A stretch of 23,730 nucleotides of DNA. Source: a virus. Below, piece by piece: positions 1-8,356 of this stretch (the first letter of the stretch is position 1; each line of letters opens with the position of its first letter). Made by a program: the position numbers and the translations under genes. The notes below the pieces were generated by a model. The model was not told the DNA's origin, made no database searches, and was given only the letters and a program-made list of their open reading frames with translations. Where the stretch lies: IMG/VR virus record IMGVR_UViG_3300037961_003393, positions 1-23,730 of that record; one strand, given 5' to 3'.

Positions 1-2
1 AA

Positions 3-506
3 TTACAATCAAACGCCGCACAATCTGCAGCTTCTGCTGTCATGTTTAATAGCACAGATCCAACATCAAGTGTTTTTAGTGTAAAAACTTATGGCGGATC
101 AAATGGTTCGAGTGATGATATGATAGCTTACTGTTTCACAAGTATTAAAGGTTATTCTAAAATTGGATCCTACACAGGAAATGGCAATGCAGATGGAGCA
201 TTTGTTTATACAGGTTTTAAACCAGGTTGGGTTATAATTAAAAGAACTAATAGTACAGGCAACTGGACATTATGGGATACAGCAAGACAAGACAATGAAA
301 TTAATAAACCTTTATGGGCTGATTTAACTAGTGCAGAAGCCGCTCAAACAACAGTAAAATTAGATTTATTATCCAATGGTTTTAAAATTAGAGGAACTGG
401 ATCTAATGTTGGTACTAGTGGCTCAACATACGTCTACATGGCCTTTGCAGAAGCACCGTTTGTAGGCAATGATTCTGGGACTGGAATACCAGTAACAGCT
501 AGATAA
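3..506 (+). CDS. Tail-fibre-like protein, C-terminal part (5' truncated by window edge)
   Basis: The reading frame is open from the first bases, so the true start lies upstream; the first ATG at 42 is internal, because the residues before it continue the same frame (LQSNAAQSAASAV). The visible 168 residues carry a repeat-rich beta-type pattern: YCFTSIKGYSKIGSYTGNG, then GAFVYTGFKPGWVIIKRT, a TLWDTARQ segment and a terminal YVYMAFAEAPF. I recall this order from the DUF7483-type domain in fibre and host-binding proteins of marine phages. The likely role is an exposed fibre or adhesin module at the tail tip. The family match is from memory; the virion role is inference from the fold type and from its place before other virion genes. 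It ends 45 bases before the next gene. Confidence 0.7.
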   Translation, partial: LQSNAAQSAASAVMFNSTDPTSSVFSVKTYGGSNGSSDDMIAYCFTSIKGYSKIGSYTGNGNADGAFVYTGFKPGWVIIKRTNSTGNWTLWDTARQDNEINKPLWADLTSAEAAQTTVKLDLLSNGFKIRGTGSNVGTSGSTYVYMAFAEAPFVGNDSGTGIPVTAR

Positions 507-551
507 ATAGATATAGACATTAAATTAAAAATATAATAAAAGGAGACCAAT

Positions 552-1154
552 ATGTATGCAAAAGTAGAAAATAACCAAATAGTACAAGCAAACTCAAATC
601 TTTCAGTATTTGGATTAGCTGGTAATGCAACTCAAGCTCAAAGAGAAGCTCAAGGCGTTTATGAAGTTGTATATGATACAACTAATTTAAAGGACCCAAG
701 ATACTATTGGAATGGTGCAGAGTCTATGACATTTGCAAATAATACTGTTACTGCAAGTTATGCAGCAGCAACGGGTAAAGATGTAAATGATGCTTTGTGG
801 ACACAGCAAGATTCTGATGATGGTTTAATGCCTTCTGAGGTATCTGTAGGTGATGTTAAAATTCCAGGTTTAAAAACTTTATTTAAAAATGAAGTAAAAG
901 CTCAAGCTAAAAATTTATTATCACCAAGTGATTGGTATGTAGTAAGAAAAGCAGAAGATTCTGAGTCTACAATTCCATCTAATATAGCTACTTACAGAGC
1001 AGCTATCAGAACTAAATCTAATGAAATGGAAACATCTATTGATGGTGCAGCTGATGCAGCAGCTATGGAAACTTTGTATACATACACTAATACAGGCACT
1101 GAAGAGAGCCCTGTTATCGCTAGACCTTTAGGCGAATGGCCTGAACTTTCATAG
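552..1154 (+). CDS. Tail-fibre-associated / assembly-like protein
   Basis: This 200-residue protein starts at an ATG preceded by a good ribosome site (AAAGGAG, about 8 bases upstream). The N-terminus (MYAKVENNQIVQ) resembles the short beta-hairpin start of many phage tail-fibre accessory proteins. Residues around 110-165 are helical, with a WYVVRKAE segment followed by IPSNIATYRAAIRTK. That pattern recalls the XkdW/DUF4376-like modules found next to tail fibres, where the DWxVxR...IP...YR..R spacing is typical. There is no signal peptide and no catalytic motif. Its place directly after a fibre-like gene supports a role in fibre assembly or as a baseplate/fibre component. The family link is tentative. 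Confidence 0.55.
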   Translation: MYAKVENNQIVQANSNLSVFGLAGNATQAQREAQGVYEVVYDTTNLKDPRYYWNGAESMTFANNTVTASYAAATGKDVNDALWTQQDSDDGLMPSEVSVGDVKIPGLKTLFKNEVKAQAKNLLSPSDWYVVRKAEDSESTIPSNIATYRAAIRTKSNEMETSIDGAADAAAMETLYTYTNTGTEESPVIARPLGEWPELS

Positions 1155-1190
1155 TTCTTAAAAATATTGATTCTGCATAAAAACTAATAT

Positions 1191-1214
1191 AAAACCTAGA
1201 AAACAGGTTTTTTT
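1191..1214 (+). terminator. Terminator-like hairpin touching the next start codon
   Basis: AAAACCT at 1191-1197 pairs with AGGTTTT at 1205-1211 around a 7-base loop, and the T run continues to 1214. This has the form of a weak, AT-rich rho-independent terminator after the 552-1154 gene. The T tract ends directly against the ATG at 1215. The only ribosome-site-like triplet for that gene (AGG, 1205-1207) lies in the 3' arm of the stem, so the hairpin could also mask translation. Confidence 0.5.
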
Positions 1215-3392
1215 ATGCTACAGAAAATAGGCTTTCAACCAGGATTTAATAAACAAGTTACAGAAACCACAGCTGAAGGACAATGGGTTGATGGTGACAA
1301 TGTAAGGTTTAGATATGGTACACCCGAAAAAATAGGTGGTTGGCAACAGTTAGGAGAAAGTAAACTAACTGGTTCTGCAAGAGCCTTGCACCATGTTGTA
1401 AATAAATCAGGAAATAAATTTGCAATCATTGGTACTAGTAAAATTTTATATGCTTATACAGGTGGTGTTTTCTATGACATACATCCAATCAAAACAACTA
1501 CAACGTTAACAAATGCATTCACCACGGTCAACGGATCAACGTCTGTTACAATTACTTTTTCAACATCACATGGCATTCAAGAAAAAGATATTGTTTTATT
1601 AGATACTTTTTCTACTATAACTAATTCAAATTTTGGTGCATCTGATTTTAATGATAAAAAATTTATGGTTACATCTGTACCAACAGATACAACCATTACC
1701 GTTACAATGCCATCAGCTGAAACAGGTTCAGGTGCAACAACATCTGGTGGTATAAGAATTAGACATTATTATCCTGTAGGACCTTCAGAACAACTACCTG
1801 GTTTTGGTTGGGGATTAGGTCAATGGGGTGGTACTGTATCAGGTGAAGCGACAACTACTTTAGTTGGTTCAATCAACGCTGTTCAAACAACAGGTATTCA
1901 ATTAACTGATGTATCACAGTTTCCTGATTCAGGGACCAATCACGTTCAAATAAATAACGAAGAAATTTCTTATACAGGTATAACTGGAAATGAATTAACA
2001 GGTGTTACAAGAGGTGTTAGAAACACTACAGCCACAACTCATACAACAGGTGATACGGTAACTAACTCATCTGATTATATTGCTTGGGGTGAAGCAGCAT
2101 CTGGAGATTTAGTTATAGATCCAGGTTTATGGAGCATAGATAATTTTGGAGATAAAATTATTGCACTAATACACAATGCACAAGTATTCGAATGGGATTC
2201 AAACGCAGCAAATGCAGTGACAGTTAGAGCAACTATTATATCTGGAGCACCAACAGCTTCACGTGACATGTTGGTATCTACACCTGATAGACACTTAGTA
2301 TTCTTTGGAACAGAAACAACAATTGGAGATTCAACAACACAAGATGAAATGTTTATTAGATTCTCGGATCAAGAAGATATTAATACTTACGCACCAACCG
2401 CTATCAATACAGCAGGTACTCAAAGACTTGCAGATGGATCTAAAATAGTAGGTGCAGTTAGAGGTAGAGATGCAATCTATGTTTGGACAGATACATCTTT
2501 ATTTACTATGCGTTTCATTGGTCAGCCATTTACTTTTGGTTTTGCACAAGTAGGTACTAACTGTGGATTGATTGGTCAGAATGCAGCATTAGAAGTTGAT
2601 GGTGCAGCTTATTGGTTTTCAGAAAACGGTTTCTTTAAATACTCTGGTAATTTAGAAACAATGATATGTTTAGTAGAAGACTTTGTATTTAATGATTTAA
2701 ATACAACAGCTAATCAATTAATTAATGTTGGATTAAATAATTTATTTGGTGAAATAACATGGTTCTATTGTTCTAATGGTTCTACTGTAATTAATAAATG
2801 TGTCACATATAACTATCTAGACTCTAGTCCACAAAGACCTGTTTGGACAACGGGAACTTTATCTAGAGGAACTTGGAAAGATTCTTCTGTGTTTGGTTTA
2901 CCACACGCAACAGAATTTAACGCTTCAGATAATACATCTTTTGATGTAGTTGGTAATACCGATGGTAGTTCAATTTATTACGAACATGAAAAAGGAACTG
3001 ATCAAGTAAAAGGTGGTACAACAACAGCTATTGCTGCAAATATTCAATCGGGGGACTTTGATATTACACAACAAAGAAGTGCCTTGGGTCAAGCATCAGG
3101 GATTGCAACATTTAGAGGAGATGGTGAACATGTAATGAAAATTAGAAGATTTGTACCAGATTTCTTATCTCAAACAGGTAACACTCAAATAACTTTAAAT
3201 TTACGTAATTATTCAAACGATTCTAAATCAAGCTCACCACTTGGACCCTTTACAATTACATCATCTACTAGTAAAGTAGATACACGTGCAAGAGCAAGAG
3301 CTGTATCTCTTAAGATAGCAAATACAGGTACTTCTCAAAGTTGGAAACTAGGGACATTTAAATTGGATACACAACCAGACGGAAGAAGATAA
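1215..3392 (+). CDS. Large virion structural protein (stabilisation-protein-like)
   Basis: A 725-residue, beta-rich, Thr/Ser/Gly-rich protein without signal peptide or membrane segment. The N-terminus (MLQKIGFQPGFNKQVTETTA, then WVDGDNVRFRYGTPEKIGGW) matches from memory the start of large structural proteins of many marine podovirus contigs. These are often annotated as related to the P22 gp10 packaged-DNA stabilisation protein, which closes the portal channel. Two inserted beta modules are visible. One at about 95-165 is rich in TTxTVTMP-type strands. One at about 215-285 carries an EISYTG...LTGVTRG motif typical of virion decoration or adhesin modules. The start is set by the conserved N-terminus, although no normal ribosome site precedes it. 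The stop overlaps the next start (TAATG at 3390-3394). The exact role, head-tail connector or tail hub, is inference. Confidence 0.6.
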   Translation: MLQKIGFQPGFNKQVTETTAEGQWVDGDNVRFRYGTPEKIGGWQQLGESKLTGSARALHHVVNKSGNKFAIIGTSKILYAYTGGVFYDIHPIKTTTTLTNAFTTVNGSTSVTITFSTSHGIQEKDIVLLDTFSTITNSNFGASDFNDKKFMVTSVPTDTTITVTMPSAETGSGATTSGGIRIRHYYPVGPSEQLPGFGWGLGQWGGTVSGEATTTLVGSINAVQTTGIQLTDVSQFPDSGTNHVQINNEEISYTGITGNELTGVTRGVRNTTATTHTTGDTVTNSSDYIAWGEAASGDLVIDPGLWSIDNFGDKIIALIHNAQVFEWDSNAANAVTVRATIISGAPTASRDMLVSTPDRHLVFFGTETTIGDSTTQDEMFIRFSDQEDINTYAPTAINTAGTQRLADGSKIVGAVRGRDAIYVWTDTSLFTMRFIGQPFTFGFAQVGTNCGLIGQNAALEVDGAAYWFSENGFFKYSGNLETMICLVEDFVFNDLNTTANQLINVGLNNLFGEITWFYCSNGSTVINKCVTYNYLDSSPQRPVWTTGTLSRGTWKDSSVFGLPHATEFNASDNTSFDVVGNTDGSSIYYEHEKGTDQVKGGTTTAIAANIQSGDFDITQQRSALGQASGIATFRGDGEHVMKIRRFVPDFLSQTGNTQITLNLRNYSNDSKSSSPLGPFTITSSTSKVDTRARARAVSLKIANTGTSQSWKLGTFKLDTQPDGRR

Positions 3393-4636
3393 TGGCAACA
3401 AGATATGATACAAGATATGGATTAAGTCAGCCTATAGTTAATTATTTAAATTTAGGTTTACCAGATATTTCTGGTATTCTTGGCACACCTCAAGCTTTAG
3501 CACTTGCAGCAGAAGAAGAAGTAGCTGCTTCAAGTTCACCTCAAATAATTTATTCTCAAGAAGGTAGAGTTGGTGATGGAAGTTTTAATCCGTATACTAT
3601 GGGAGCAGGTGATCTTGGTGTTAGAGGACCTGATAATTATAGTCCTTATAGTGCTAGAAGATTAACAGACAAAGGCAGCACCGCTTTAGCTTTATATCCA
3701 GAATTTTATTATCCAAAAGGAGTTACAGATACAGGAATAATGGGAGCATATAAACAATTTAGAAAATCACCTAAATCTCTACAAGCAGGTATGTTTGGAT
3801 TAAATTTATTAAGTGGAGGAAAATTACTTCCTGCCGCAGCTGGAGTAGTAGCAGCTGGAGACGTTCTAGGAGGTTTACTTCCTGTAAGTAAAAGAGGTAT
3901 AGTTGAGAATCAACTATTAGGACAAGGAATTTCATTAGATAATATTGGTAGAGTTGTTGGTGATCCAAATACAGCTGAAGGTATTATGGCAGGTTATAAT
4001 GCATATCAAATAGATAAAGGAACTTTTGATAAAAGAAGAGCAGGAATTATGAAAGGATTAATGAAAACTAATCCTGAAGCAGCTAAAAAAAGACTTGCTT
4101 TATTAGATGAAGCAGAAGCAAAATTCTTACAAGCAAATAAAATAGGTGATGCATTATATACTGAGAAAATGTCTGCCAAAGACCCTAATTACAAAGTAGA
4201 TGATGACGAAGATAAGGATAGAGCGTTTAAAGAAGCACAAAAAGAAACTTCTGGTATTATTCCTTTTGGACCAAACCCTGCTTTTTATGCAAGTCAAAGA
4301 GGTGGTATTATTCCTTTTGGACCAAACCCTGCTTTTTATGCAAGTCAAAGAGGAAAAACTACAGGAACAAGAATTCAACCAGGATCAGGAAGACAAGTTT
4401 TACCTGGTGGTAAAAAAATACAGGACAAGAGAAGAGACAAAGGTCCGAGTCCTATAAATATTCAAAAGAAAAAAATAGGTATGCCTGAAAATTTAACTTA
4501 CAATCGTAGAAGAGATAATAGTTCACCAAAACCAAATCGACCTGGTGGTAAAAAAAGTGGAGCTAAAAAAAGTAAAGCTCCAGCAAAAACAAGTCAAGGA
4601 CTAACGTCTGCACAACACAGTGCGTTTAGAAGATAA
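3392..4636 (+). CDS. Unknown virion-module protein with 17-residue tandem duplication and basic tail
   Basis: I do not recognise this 414-residue protein. It starts in a TAATG overlap with the gene before it, so it is probably translationally coupled. Residues about 130-170 form a hydrophobic Ala/Gly/Leu-rich stretch (LLSGGKLLPAAAGVVAAGDV) that could insert into a membrane or pack as a hydrophobic helix pair. Residues about 205-270 are charged and helical. A perfect tandem duplication of 17 residues (GIIPFGPNPAFYASQRG twice) follows at residues 288-321. The last 90 residues are strongly basic (KKIQDKRRDK, YNRRRDN, GGKKSGAKKSKAPAK), as expected for a nucleic-acid- or capsid-interior-facing tail. 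Position suggests an internal or ejected virion protein. This is inference only. Confidence 0.6.
   Translation: MATRYDTRYGLSQPIVNYLNLGLPDISGILGTPQALALAAEEEVAASSSPQIIYSQEGRVGDGSFNPYTMGAGDLGVRGPDNYSPYSARRLTDKGSTALALYPEFYYPKGVTDTGIMGAYKQFRKSPKSLQAGMFGLNLLSGGKLLPAAAGVVAAGDVLGGLLPVSKRGIVENQLLGQGISLDNIGRVVGDPNTAEGIMAGYNAYQIDKGTFDKRRAGIMKGLMKTNPEAAKKRLALLDEAEAKFLQANKIGDALYTEKMSAKDPNYKVDDDEDKDRAFKEAQKETSGIIPFGPNPAFYASQRGGIIPFGPNPAFYASQRGKTTGTRIQPGSGRQVLPGGKKIQDKRRDKGPSPINIQKKKIGMPENLTYNRRRDNSSPKPNRPGGKKSGAKKSKAPAKTSQGLTSAQHSAFRR
4253..4354 (+). repeat. 51-bp in-frame tandem duplication
   Basis: Two adjacent 51-bp units (4253-4303 and 4304-4354) differ only at their last base (GGT versus GGA, both Gly). 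They encode GIIPFGPNPAFYASQRG twice. Near-perfect DNA identity means a recent duplication or strong homogenisation. Confidence 0.95.
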
Positions 4637-4818
4637 TGGCTAAGATAACTTTAGTATTTACTAGACCTGGTAAAGAATACAAACAACAAGATGCAGACTC
4701 TTTGGTTAGAGATTTAGACGGATTGATTGAAAAATTAAATTCTACATTTCAACAAGACTTAAGAGATGAATCACAAAGATTTACTTGGTACACAGATGGT
4801 AAAAGTAATGGATCATAA
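4636..4818 (+). CDS. Small unknown protein of the virion module
   Basis: A 60-residue protein joined to its neighbours by TAATG overlaps on both sides (4634-4638 and 4816-4820), which makes it a credible coupled gene. It begins with a short beta strand (MAKITLVFTRPG), followed by a helix (DADSLVRDLDGLIEKLNSTF) and a polar, aromatic end (QRFTWYTDG). It has no Cys, signal peptide or membrane segment. I do not recognise a family. The position among structural genes suggests a small virion or assembly component. Confidence 0.65.
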   Translation: MAKITLVFTRPGKEYKQQDADSLVRDLDGLIEKLNSTFQQDLRDESQRFTWYTDGKSNGS

Positions 4819-5147
4819 TGGCAAATAGATATAAAAATGCAAACTTTGATTTAACAACCACAGATGTAACAGACATATATACTGTACCATCTGAGTCTAG
4901 AGCCATTATTCAAAATATACATGTCGCAAACGTTGGAGCAGGGAACACGGAAATAAAAGCTTTTATATATGATAATTCTGCAACAAGAGCTTATCAGTTT
5001 GCAGAACATACAGTCAATGCAGGTAATTCTAAATCTGTATCAGATGGCACAATTATATTAGAAGAAAATGATAAACTACAATTGCAAGCAGGTTCAGCAG
5101 ATATATTTGAAGGAACTGTTTCAATATTAGAGTTTGATAGGACTTAA
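4818..5147 (+). CDS. Small beta-sandwich-like virion protein
   Basis: The 109 residues are almost all alternating beta strands: IYTVPSESRAIIQNIHVANV, TEIKAFIYDNS, GTIILEENDKLQLQAGSADI, GTVSILEFDR. The order 'adhesive strand, exposed loop, TIxLxxGDxLxxxA, VSILE' resembles the single-domain beta-sandwich proteins common among phage tail-tip and head decoration proteins. It has no signal peptide. Coupled by TAATG to both the gene before and the gene after. The structural class is inferred from the pattern; the precise virion location is unknown. Confidence 0.65.
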   Translation: MANRYKNANFDLTTTDVTDIYTVPSESRAIIQNIHVANVGAGNTEIKAFIYDNSATRAYQFAEHTVNAGNSKSVSDGTIILEENDKLQLQAGSADIFEGTVSILEFDRT

Positions 5148-5347
5148 TGAAAACAATAAACGTAGACGGTCAGGACATACCATTAGTAGAACCAACTGAA
5201 GTAGTTGTGACCATAAAAAACAAAAAAACAGGGGAAGTTTATAAGAATGAAGAGGCTTTAAAAACAGCTAATATACCTCAAGAGGACGTACAAAGAGATG
5301 TATTGGTTAAGATGCCAAGCCTTGATTTATTCGGAAAAACTAAGTAA
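5147..5347 (+). CDS. Small conserved-looking unknown phage protein
   Basis: A 66-residue protein starting in a TAATG overlap with the preceding gene. It is mostly polar and charged with a beta-type start (MKTINVDGQDIPLVEPTEVVVTI, given here as pattern only: strand, turn, strand) and a C-terminal VKMPSLDLFGKTK. I recall very similar short proteins from marine phage contigs but know no function. No membrane segment, Cys pair or catalytic motif is visible. It may be a virion or assembly factor by position. Confidence 0.6.
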   Translation: MKTINVDGQDIPLVEPTEVVVTIKNKKTGEVYKNEEALKTANIPQEDVQRDVLVKMPSLDLFGKTK

Positions 5348-5359
5348 ACTAACAAAACT

Positions 5360-6580
5360 ATGGCTATTTCAAGATCACAAATAAAACGACAACTAAGAAT
5401 GGGGGGTGGAATTATGGAAGTTACACCTCGTCAAGGAGCATTGTTTGGTGGTCTTAAAAAAGCTGTTAAAGGTGTTGCTAAAGGTATTGGTAGTTTTCTA
5501 AAATCTGATTTAGGTAAAGCAGCTATTATTGGAGCAGGAGCTTTTGGAATTCCAGGAACTTCTTTCGGTGGATTATTTGGAAAAGGAGCATTAGCAAATA
5601 TTATTGGACAAAAAGCTATGACACAAGCACCTTTTGCTAAAGGAACAGGTATTAAAGGATTTTTACAAAATTTTTTAGGCGGTGAAAAAACATTAGGCAA
5701 GACTCTTGGAGTAATGGCAGGTGGAACTGTTTTGGGTGGAGTACTAGCAGGATTAGATCCACAAGAAGAAGAAGAAATTACATCAGGTAGAGATTTAGGG
5801 GCTTTAAGAAGTAAACTAACTAAAGCTTATCAAGACTTAGGTTATGATGAAGAAGAAATACCTAGTCTTGTAGCTAATGACATGTCTGAGTACACAAAAG
5901 ATATGTCTAGAGGAATGGCTGACGGTGGACGTATTGGTTATGCTGGAGGAACTAAGATGGCATCAGCAGATAATCCTTTTTTTAGATCTGATTATGCAGA
6001 TGAACATTCATACAGAATGTTTGGTAAACCATATAAAAATTTAACGCCTTCAGAATTAGAAGAATTTGAAGAAGAAATGGATAGACTTAGAAATAAATTT
6101 ATGGCTGATGGTGGAAGAGTAAATTATGCTGATGGTACAGAAGACTTAACTAAAGATAGACAATATAAGTTATGGGCAAAAAGATACGAACAAAATCCTA
6201 AAAGCATGCTGGTTCAAGGACATGAAAACTATAATAAATATAAAGAGTTTTATGATAGAGAAAATAAAGCTATGGGTGGTAGAATGAAATATGCCATGGG
6301 TGATACTGCAGAACAGAACGCTGTGCAGGCAGCAGGCATCATGAACCTACCATTAAATCAAAATTCAGCAGGTGTGACAGAGCTAGATTTACGAAAAACA
6401 GGTGGATTTATTCCTCCAGTTGGTGTAAAAGAAAAAGCAGATGATATCCCAGCGATGTTATCTAATAACGAATTCGTATTTACCGCTGATGCAGTTAGAG
6501 CTGCAGGGGGTGGTAGCGTCAACAAAGGTGCTCAGAGAATGTATGATCTCATGAAGAACCTAGAGAGTAAGGTAGTATAA
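5360..6580 (+). CDS. Gly-rich marine-phage virion protein with GGRxxYAxG repeats
   Basis: The 406 residues fall into three parts. Residues 1-140 are basic and then Gly/Ala-rich, with a hydrophobic run (KAAIIGAGAFGIPGTSFGGL and TLGVMAGGTVLGGVLAGL) that could be membrane-active. Residues about 186-315 carry three imperfect copies of an ADGGRxxYAxG motif. The last 60 residues contain GGFIPP, ADDIPAMLSNNEFVFTADAV and AAGGGSVNKGAQRMYDLM, an end I recall from many marine phage virion proteins. The start at 5360 follows the previous stop by 12 bases with only a weak ribosome site; a later ATG at 5414 is an alternative. The stop overlaps the next start (TAATG). Internal, possibly ejected, virion protein is the best guess. 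Confidence 0.6.
   Translation: MAISRSQIKRQLRMGGGIMEVTPRQGALFGGLKKAVKGVAKGIGSFLKSDLGKAAIIGAGAFGIPGTSFGGLFGKGALANIIGQKAMTQAPFAKGTGIKGFLQNFLGGEKTLGKTLGVMAGGTVLGGVLAGLDPQEEEEITSGRDLGALRSKLTKAYQDLGYDEEEIPSLVANDMSEYTKDMSRGMADGGRIGYAGGTKMASADNPFFRSDYADEHSYRMFGKPYKNLTPSELEEFEEEMDRLRNKFMADGGRVNYADGTEDLTKDRQYKLWAKRYEQNPKSMLVQGHENYNKYKEFYDRENKAMGGRMKYAMGDTAEQNAVQAAGIMNLPLNQNSAGVTELDLRKTGGFIPPVGVKEKADDIPAMLSNNEFVFTADAVRAAGGGSVNKGAQRMYDLMKNLESKVV
5915..6304 (+). repeat. Three imperfect GGRxxYAxG protein repeats
   Basis: Copies at 5915-5953 (MADGGRIGYAGGT), 6101-6139 (MADGGRVNYADGT) and about 6266-6304 (KAMGGRMKYAMGD) are spaced 186 and 165 bases apart. DNA identity between copies is only partial, so selection is on the protein motif. 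Confidence 0.75.
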
Positions 6581-7389
6581 TGGCAACAGAAACAATTAGA
6601 CAAATAACACAGCCACCAGAATTTATAGAAGCAGCTGCAAAACCATATATCACAGAGTTACAACAGGCCGTAGGAAAATTTAAAGGTGCTGATTTATCAA
6701 AAGTTTATGGCCCACAATTTGTAGCAGGATTAGATCCACTACAACAACAAGCAGTTGGTATTGCACAACAAGGTATTGGTGCATATCAACCTTTTGTTAC
6801 GGCTGCACAAGCTGCAACAGGACCTACTGCATACAGAGCGTTCATGTCTCCGTATCAACAAGATGTAATTGATGCAACATTAAAAGAATTTGATATTCAA
6901 GCACAAAAAGGTTTGAAAGGAATTGCACAACAAGCAATTGCTTCAGGTGCGTTTGGTGGAGGACGTGAAGGTGTTCAAAGAGCTGAGTTCATGTCAACAT
7001 CGGATAGAAATAGAGCAGCATTACAAGCACAATTATTACAACAAGGTTTTGGTCAAGCACAACAATTAGCTGGACAACAGTTTGGACAACAAATGCAATT
7101 AGCAAGTGCTGTTCCTAGTTTAAGAGGACAAGAAGTTGCAGGACTAACTAGTTTAGGTGCAGGATTACAAGGACAAAAACAAGCAGAATTGGGTGCACAA
7201 CAACAACTTGCACAACAACAATTAATGCAACCAGTTACAGCGGCACAGACTCTAGGATCAGGCATCATGGGTCTAATCTCAGGATATCCTGGAGAACAAA
7301 CAGTTAAACAACAACCAGCTCCAACTGCATTACAATCTGCATTAGGTTTAGGTTCAACACTGGCTGGTATATATAGAGCGTTCGGTTAA
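6580..7389 (+). CDS. Gln/Ala-rich candidate internal virion protein
   Basis: This 269-residue protein is unusually rich in Gln and Ala (stretches such as QAQLLQQGFGQAQQLAGQQF and GAQQQLAQQQLMQPV), giving long predicted amphipathic helices at about 125-240. The N-terminal third is more ordered, with PPEFIEAAAKPYITELQQAV and a YGPQFVAGLDPLQQQAV segment. It has no signal peptide, Cys or catalytic signature. Helical, Gln-rich proteins next to a giant internal protein are typical of the podovirus ejection apparatus, where they form the channel through the cell envelope. I recall similar proteins in pelagiphages but cannot name a family. It starts in a TAATG overlap. Confidence 0.6.
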   Translation: MATETIRQITQPPEFIEAAAKPYITELQQAVGKFKGADLSKVYGPQFVAGLDPLQQQAVGIAQQGIGAYQPFVTAAQAATGPTAYRAFMSPYQQDVIDATLKEFDIQAQKGLKGIAQQAIASGAFGGGREGVQRAEFMSTSDRNRAALQAQLLQQGFGQAQQLAGQQFGQQMQLASAVPSLRGQEVAGLTSLGAGLQGQKQAELGAQQQLAQQQLMQPVTAAQTLGSGIMGLISGYPGEQTVKQQPAPTALQSALGLGSTLAGIYRAFG

Positions 7390-7390
7390 T

Positions 7391-8347
7391 ATGAGTAGAG
7401 TATTTAGAAGACCAATGTTTAGAAAAGGTGGTGGTGTCAATATGAATGGCATTATGTCTGGCATTGAAGATAGACAAAATTATCAAGAAGGGGATAGAGT
7501 TTCAGAGTTAACAGAAAAATACACAGGATTACTGGGTGCTAATAAAGAAGACAAAGGTTTTGATCCACTAACAACTTTTTTACTACAATACGGCCCAGCC
7601 ATTGCATCACAAAGACCTATTGGTTCTGGAATTAGTGGAGCAATAGCTACAGGTTTAGCAGCTGCAGAAAAACCAATTGGATCACTATTAGAATCGCAAG
7701 CTGAAAAAAGAAAATTTGAAAGAGGTGTAAAAGCAGGTGCAACTGAATTAGCTATTCAACAAGCGTTTGAAGAACAATTACAAAAAGATGCATTAGCAGC
7801 AAAAGAAAGAATGTTGGAAAAACAATTAGGCGCAGAAGGTGATCAAAGACTACAACGTCTAACTGATAAATATTTTACAACATATAATGACTTTATATTA
7901 GCAGAAAATAGAGCAAGACATGATATAGACAATGTACCAGGTCAAGTAAGAAATAAATTTGGTAAAGAACAATATGGTGGTTTATTAGAAGGTGGAGATA
8001 TTAATAAACAAGCTCAAAAACTAGGTAAAAAAGATAATGAAGGTAAAGTTTATTACGACATAACTGATGGAAAAACTAAAAGATTAAGAAAAGATGCTCA
8101 AACAGGTAAATTTGTGTGGGAAGAAGTTTCTATAACAGGAGAAATAGAAGAGGGAGTTGGTCAAGCTGGTCCAGAAGATACAGAAACAAATAATGTAAAG
8201 ATAGAAGAAGAAAAAATAAAACTTAAACCTTTTGGAAAAAAAGAGTATGAAGAAAGCATACAAAAAGGCACAGATTATATCATGACTCCAAGAGATCCAG
8301 AATCTTTTGACATATCGAATATAAGAAGTTTTAGAAAAGATTTTTAA
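7391..8347 (+). CDS. Coiled-coil candidate internal virion protein with Gly-rich N-terminus
   Basis: The 318-residue protein opens with SRVFRRPMFRKGGGVNMNGI followed by SGIEDRQNYQEGDR. This relates loosely to the Gly/Arg/Tyr motif of the 5360-6580 protein, and I recall it as the start of many marine phage virion proteins. Residues about 50-85 are Gly/Ala-rich (FLLQYGPAIASQRPIGSGIS). Residues about 95-150 are a charged helix likely to form a coiled coil (ESQAEKRKFERGV through KERMLEKQLG). The C-terminal half is very polar and Lys/Glu-rich. There is one base between the previous stop and this ATG. No enzymatic motif is seen. Its place before the 1325-aa gene fits an internal or scaffold-type virion protein. 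Confidence 0.55.
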   Translation: MSRVFRRPMFRKGGGVNMNGIMSGIEDRQNYQEGDRVSELTEKYTGLLGANKEDKGFDPLTTFLLQYGPAIASQRPIGSGISGAIATGLAAAEKPIGSLLESQAEKRKFERGVKAGATELAIQQAFEEQLQKDALAAKERMLEKQLGAEGDQRLQRLTDKYFTTYNDFILAENRARHDIDNVPGQVRNKFGKEQYGGLLEGGDINKQAQKLGKKDNEGKVYYDITDGKTKRLRKDAQTGKFVWEEVSITGEIEEGVGQAGPEDTETNNVKIEEEKIKLKPFGKKEYEESIQKGTDYIMTPRDPESFDISNIRSFRKDF

Positions 8348-8356
8348 GGAGGATAG

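Noticed and set aside
4200-4457. 85-codon plus-strand frame over the tandem repeat
   Set aside because: It is an off-frame reading of the 3392-4636 gene; the repetition in its product follows from the 51-bp duplication.
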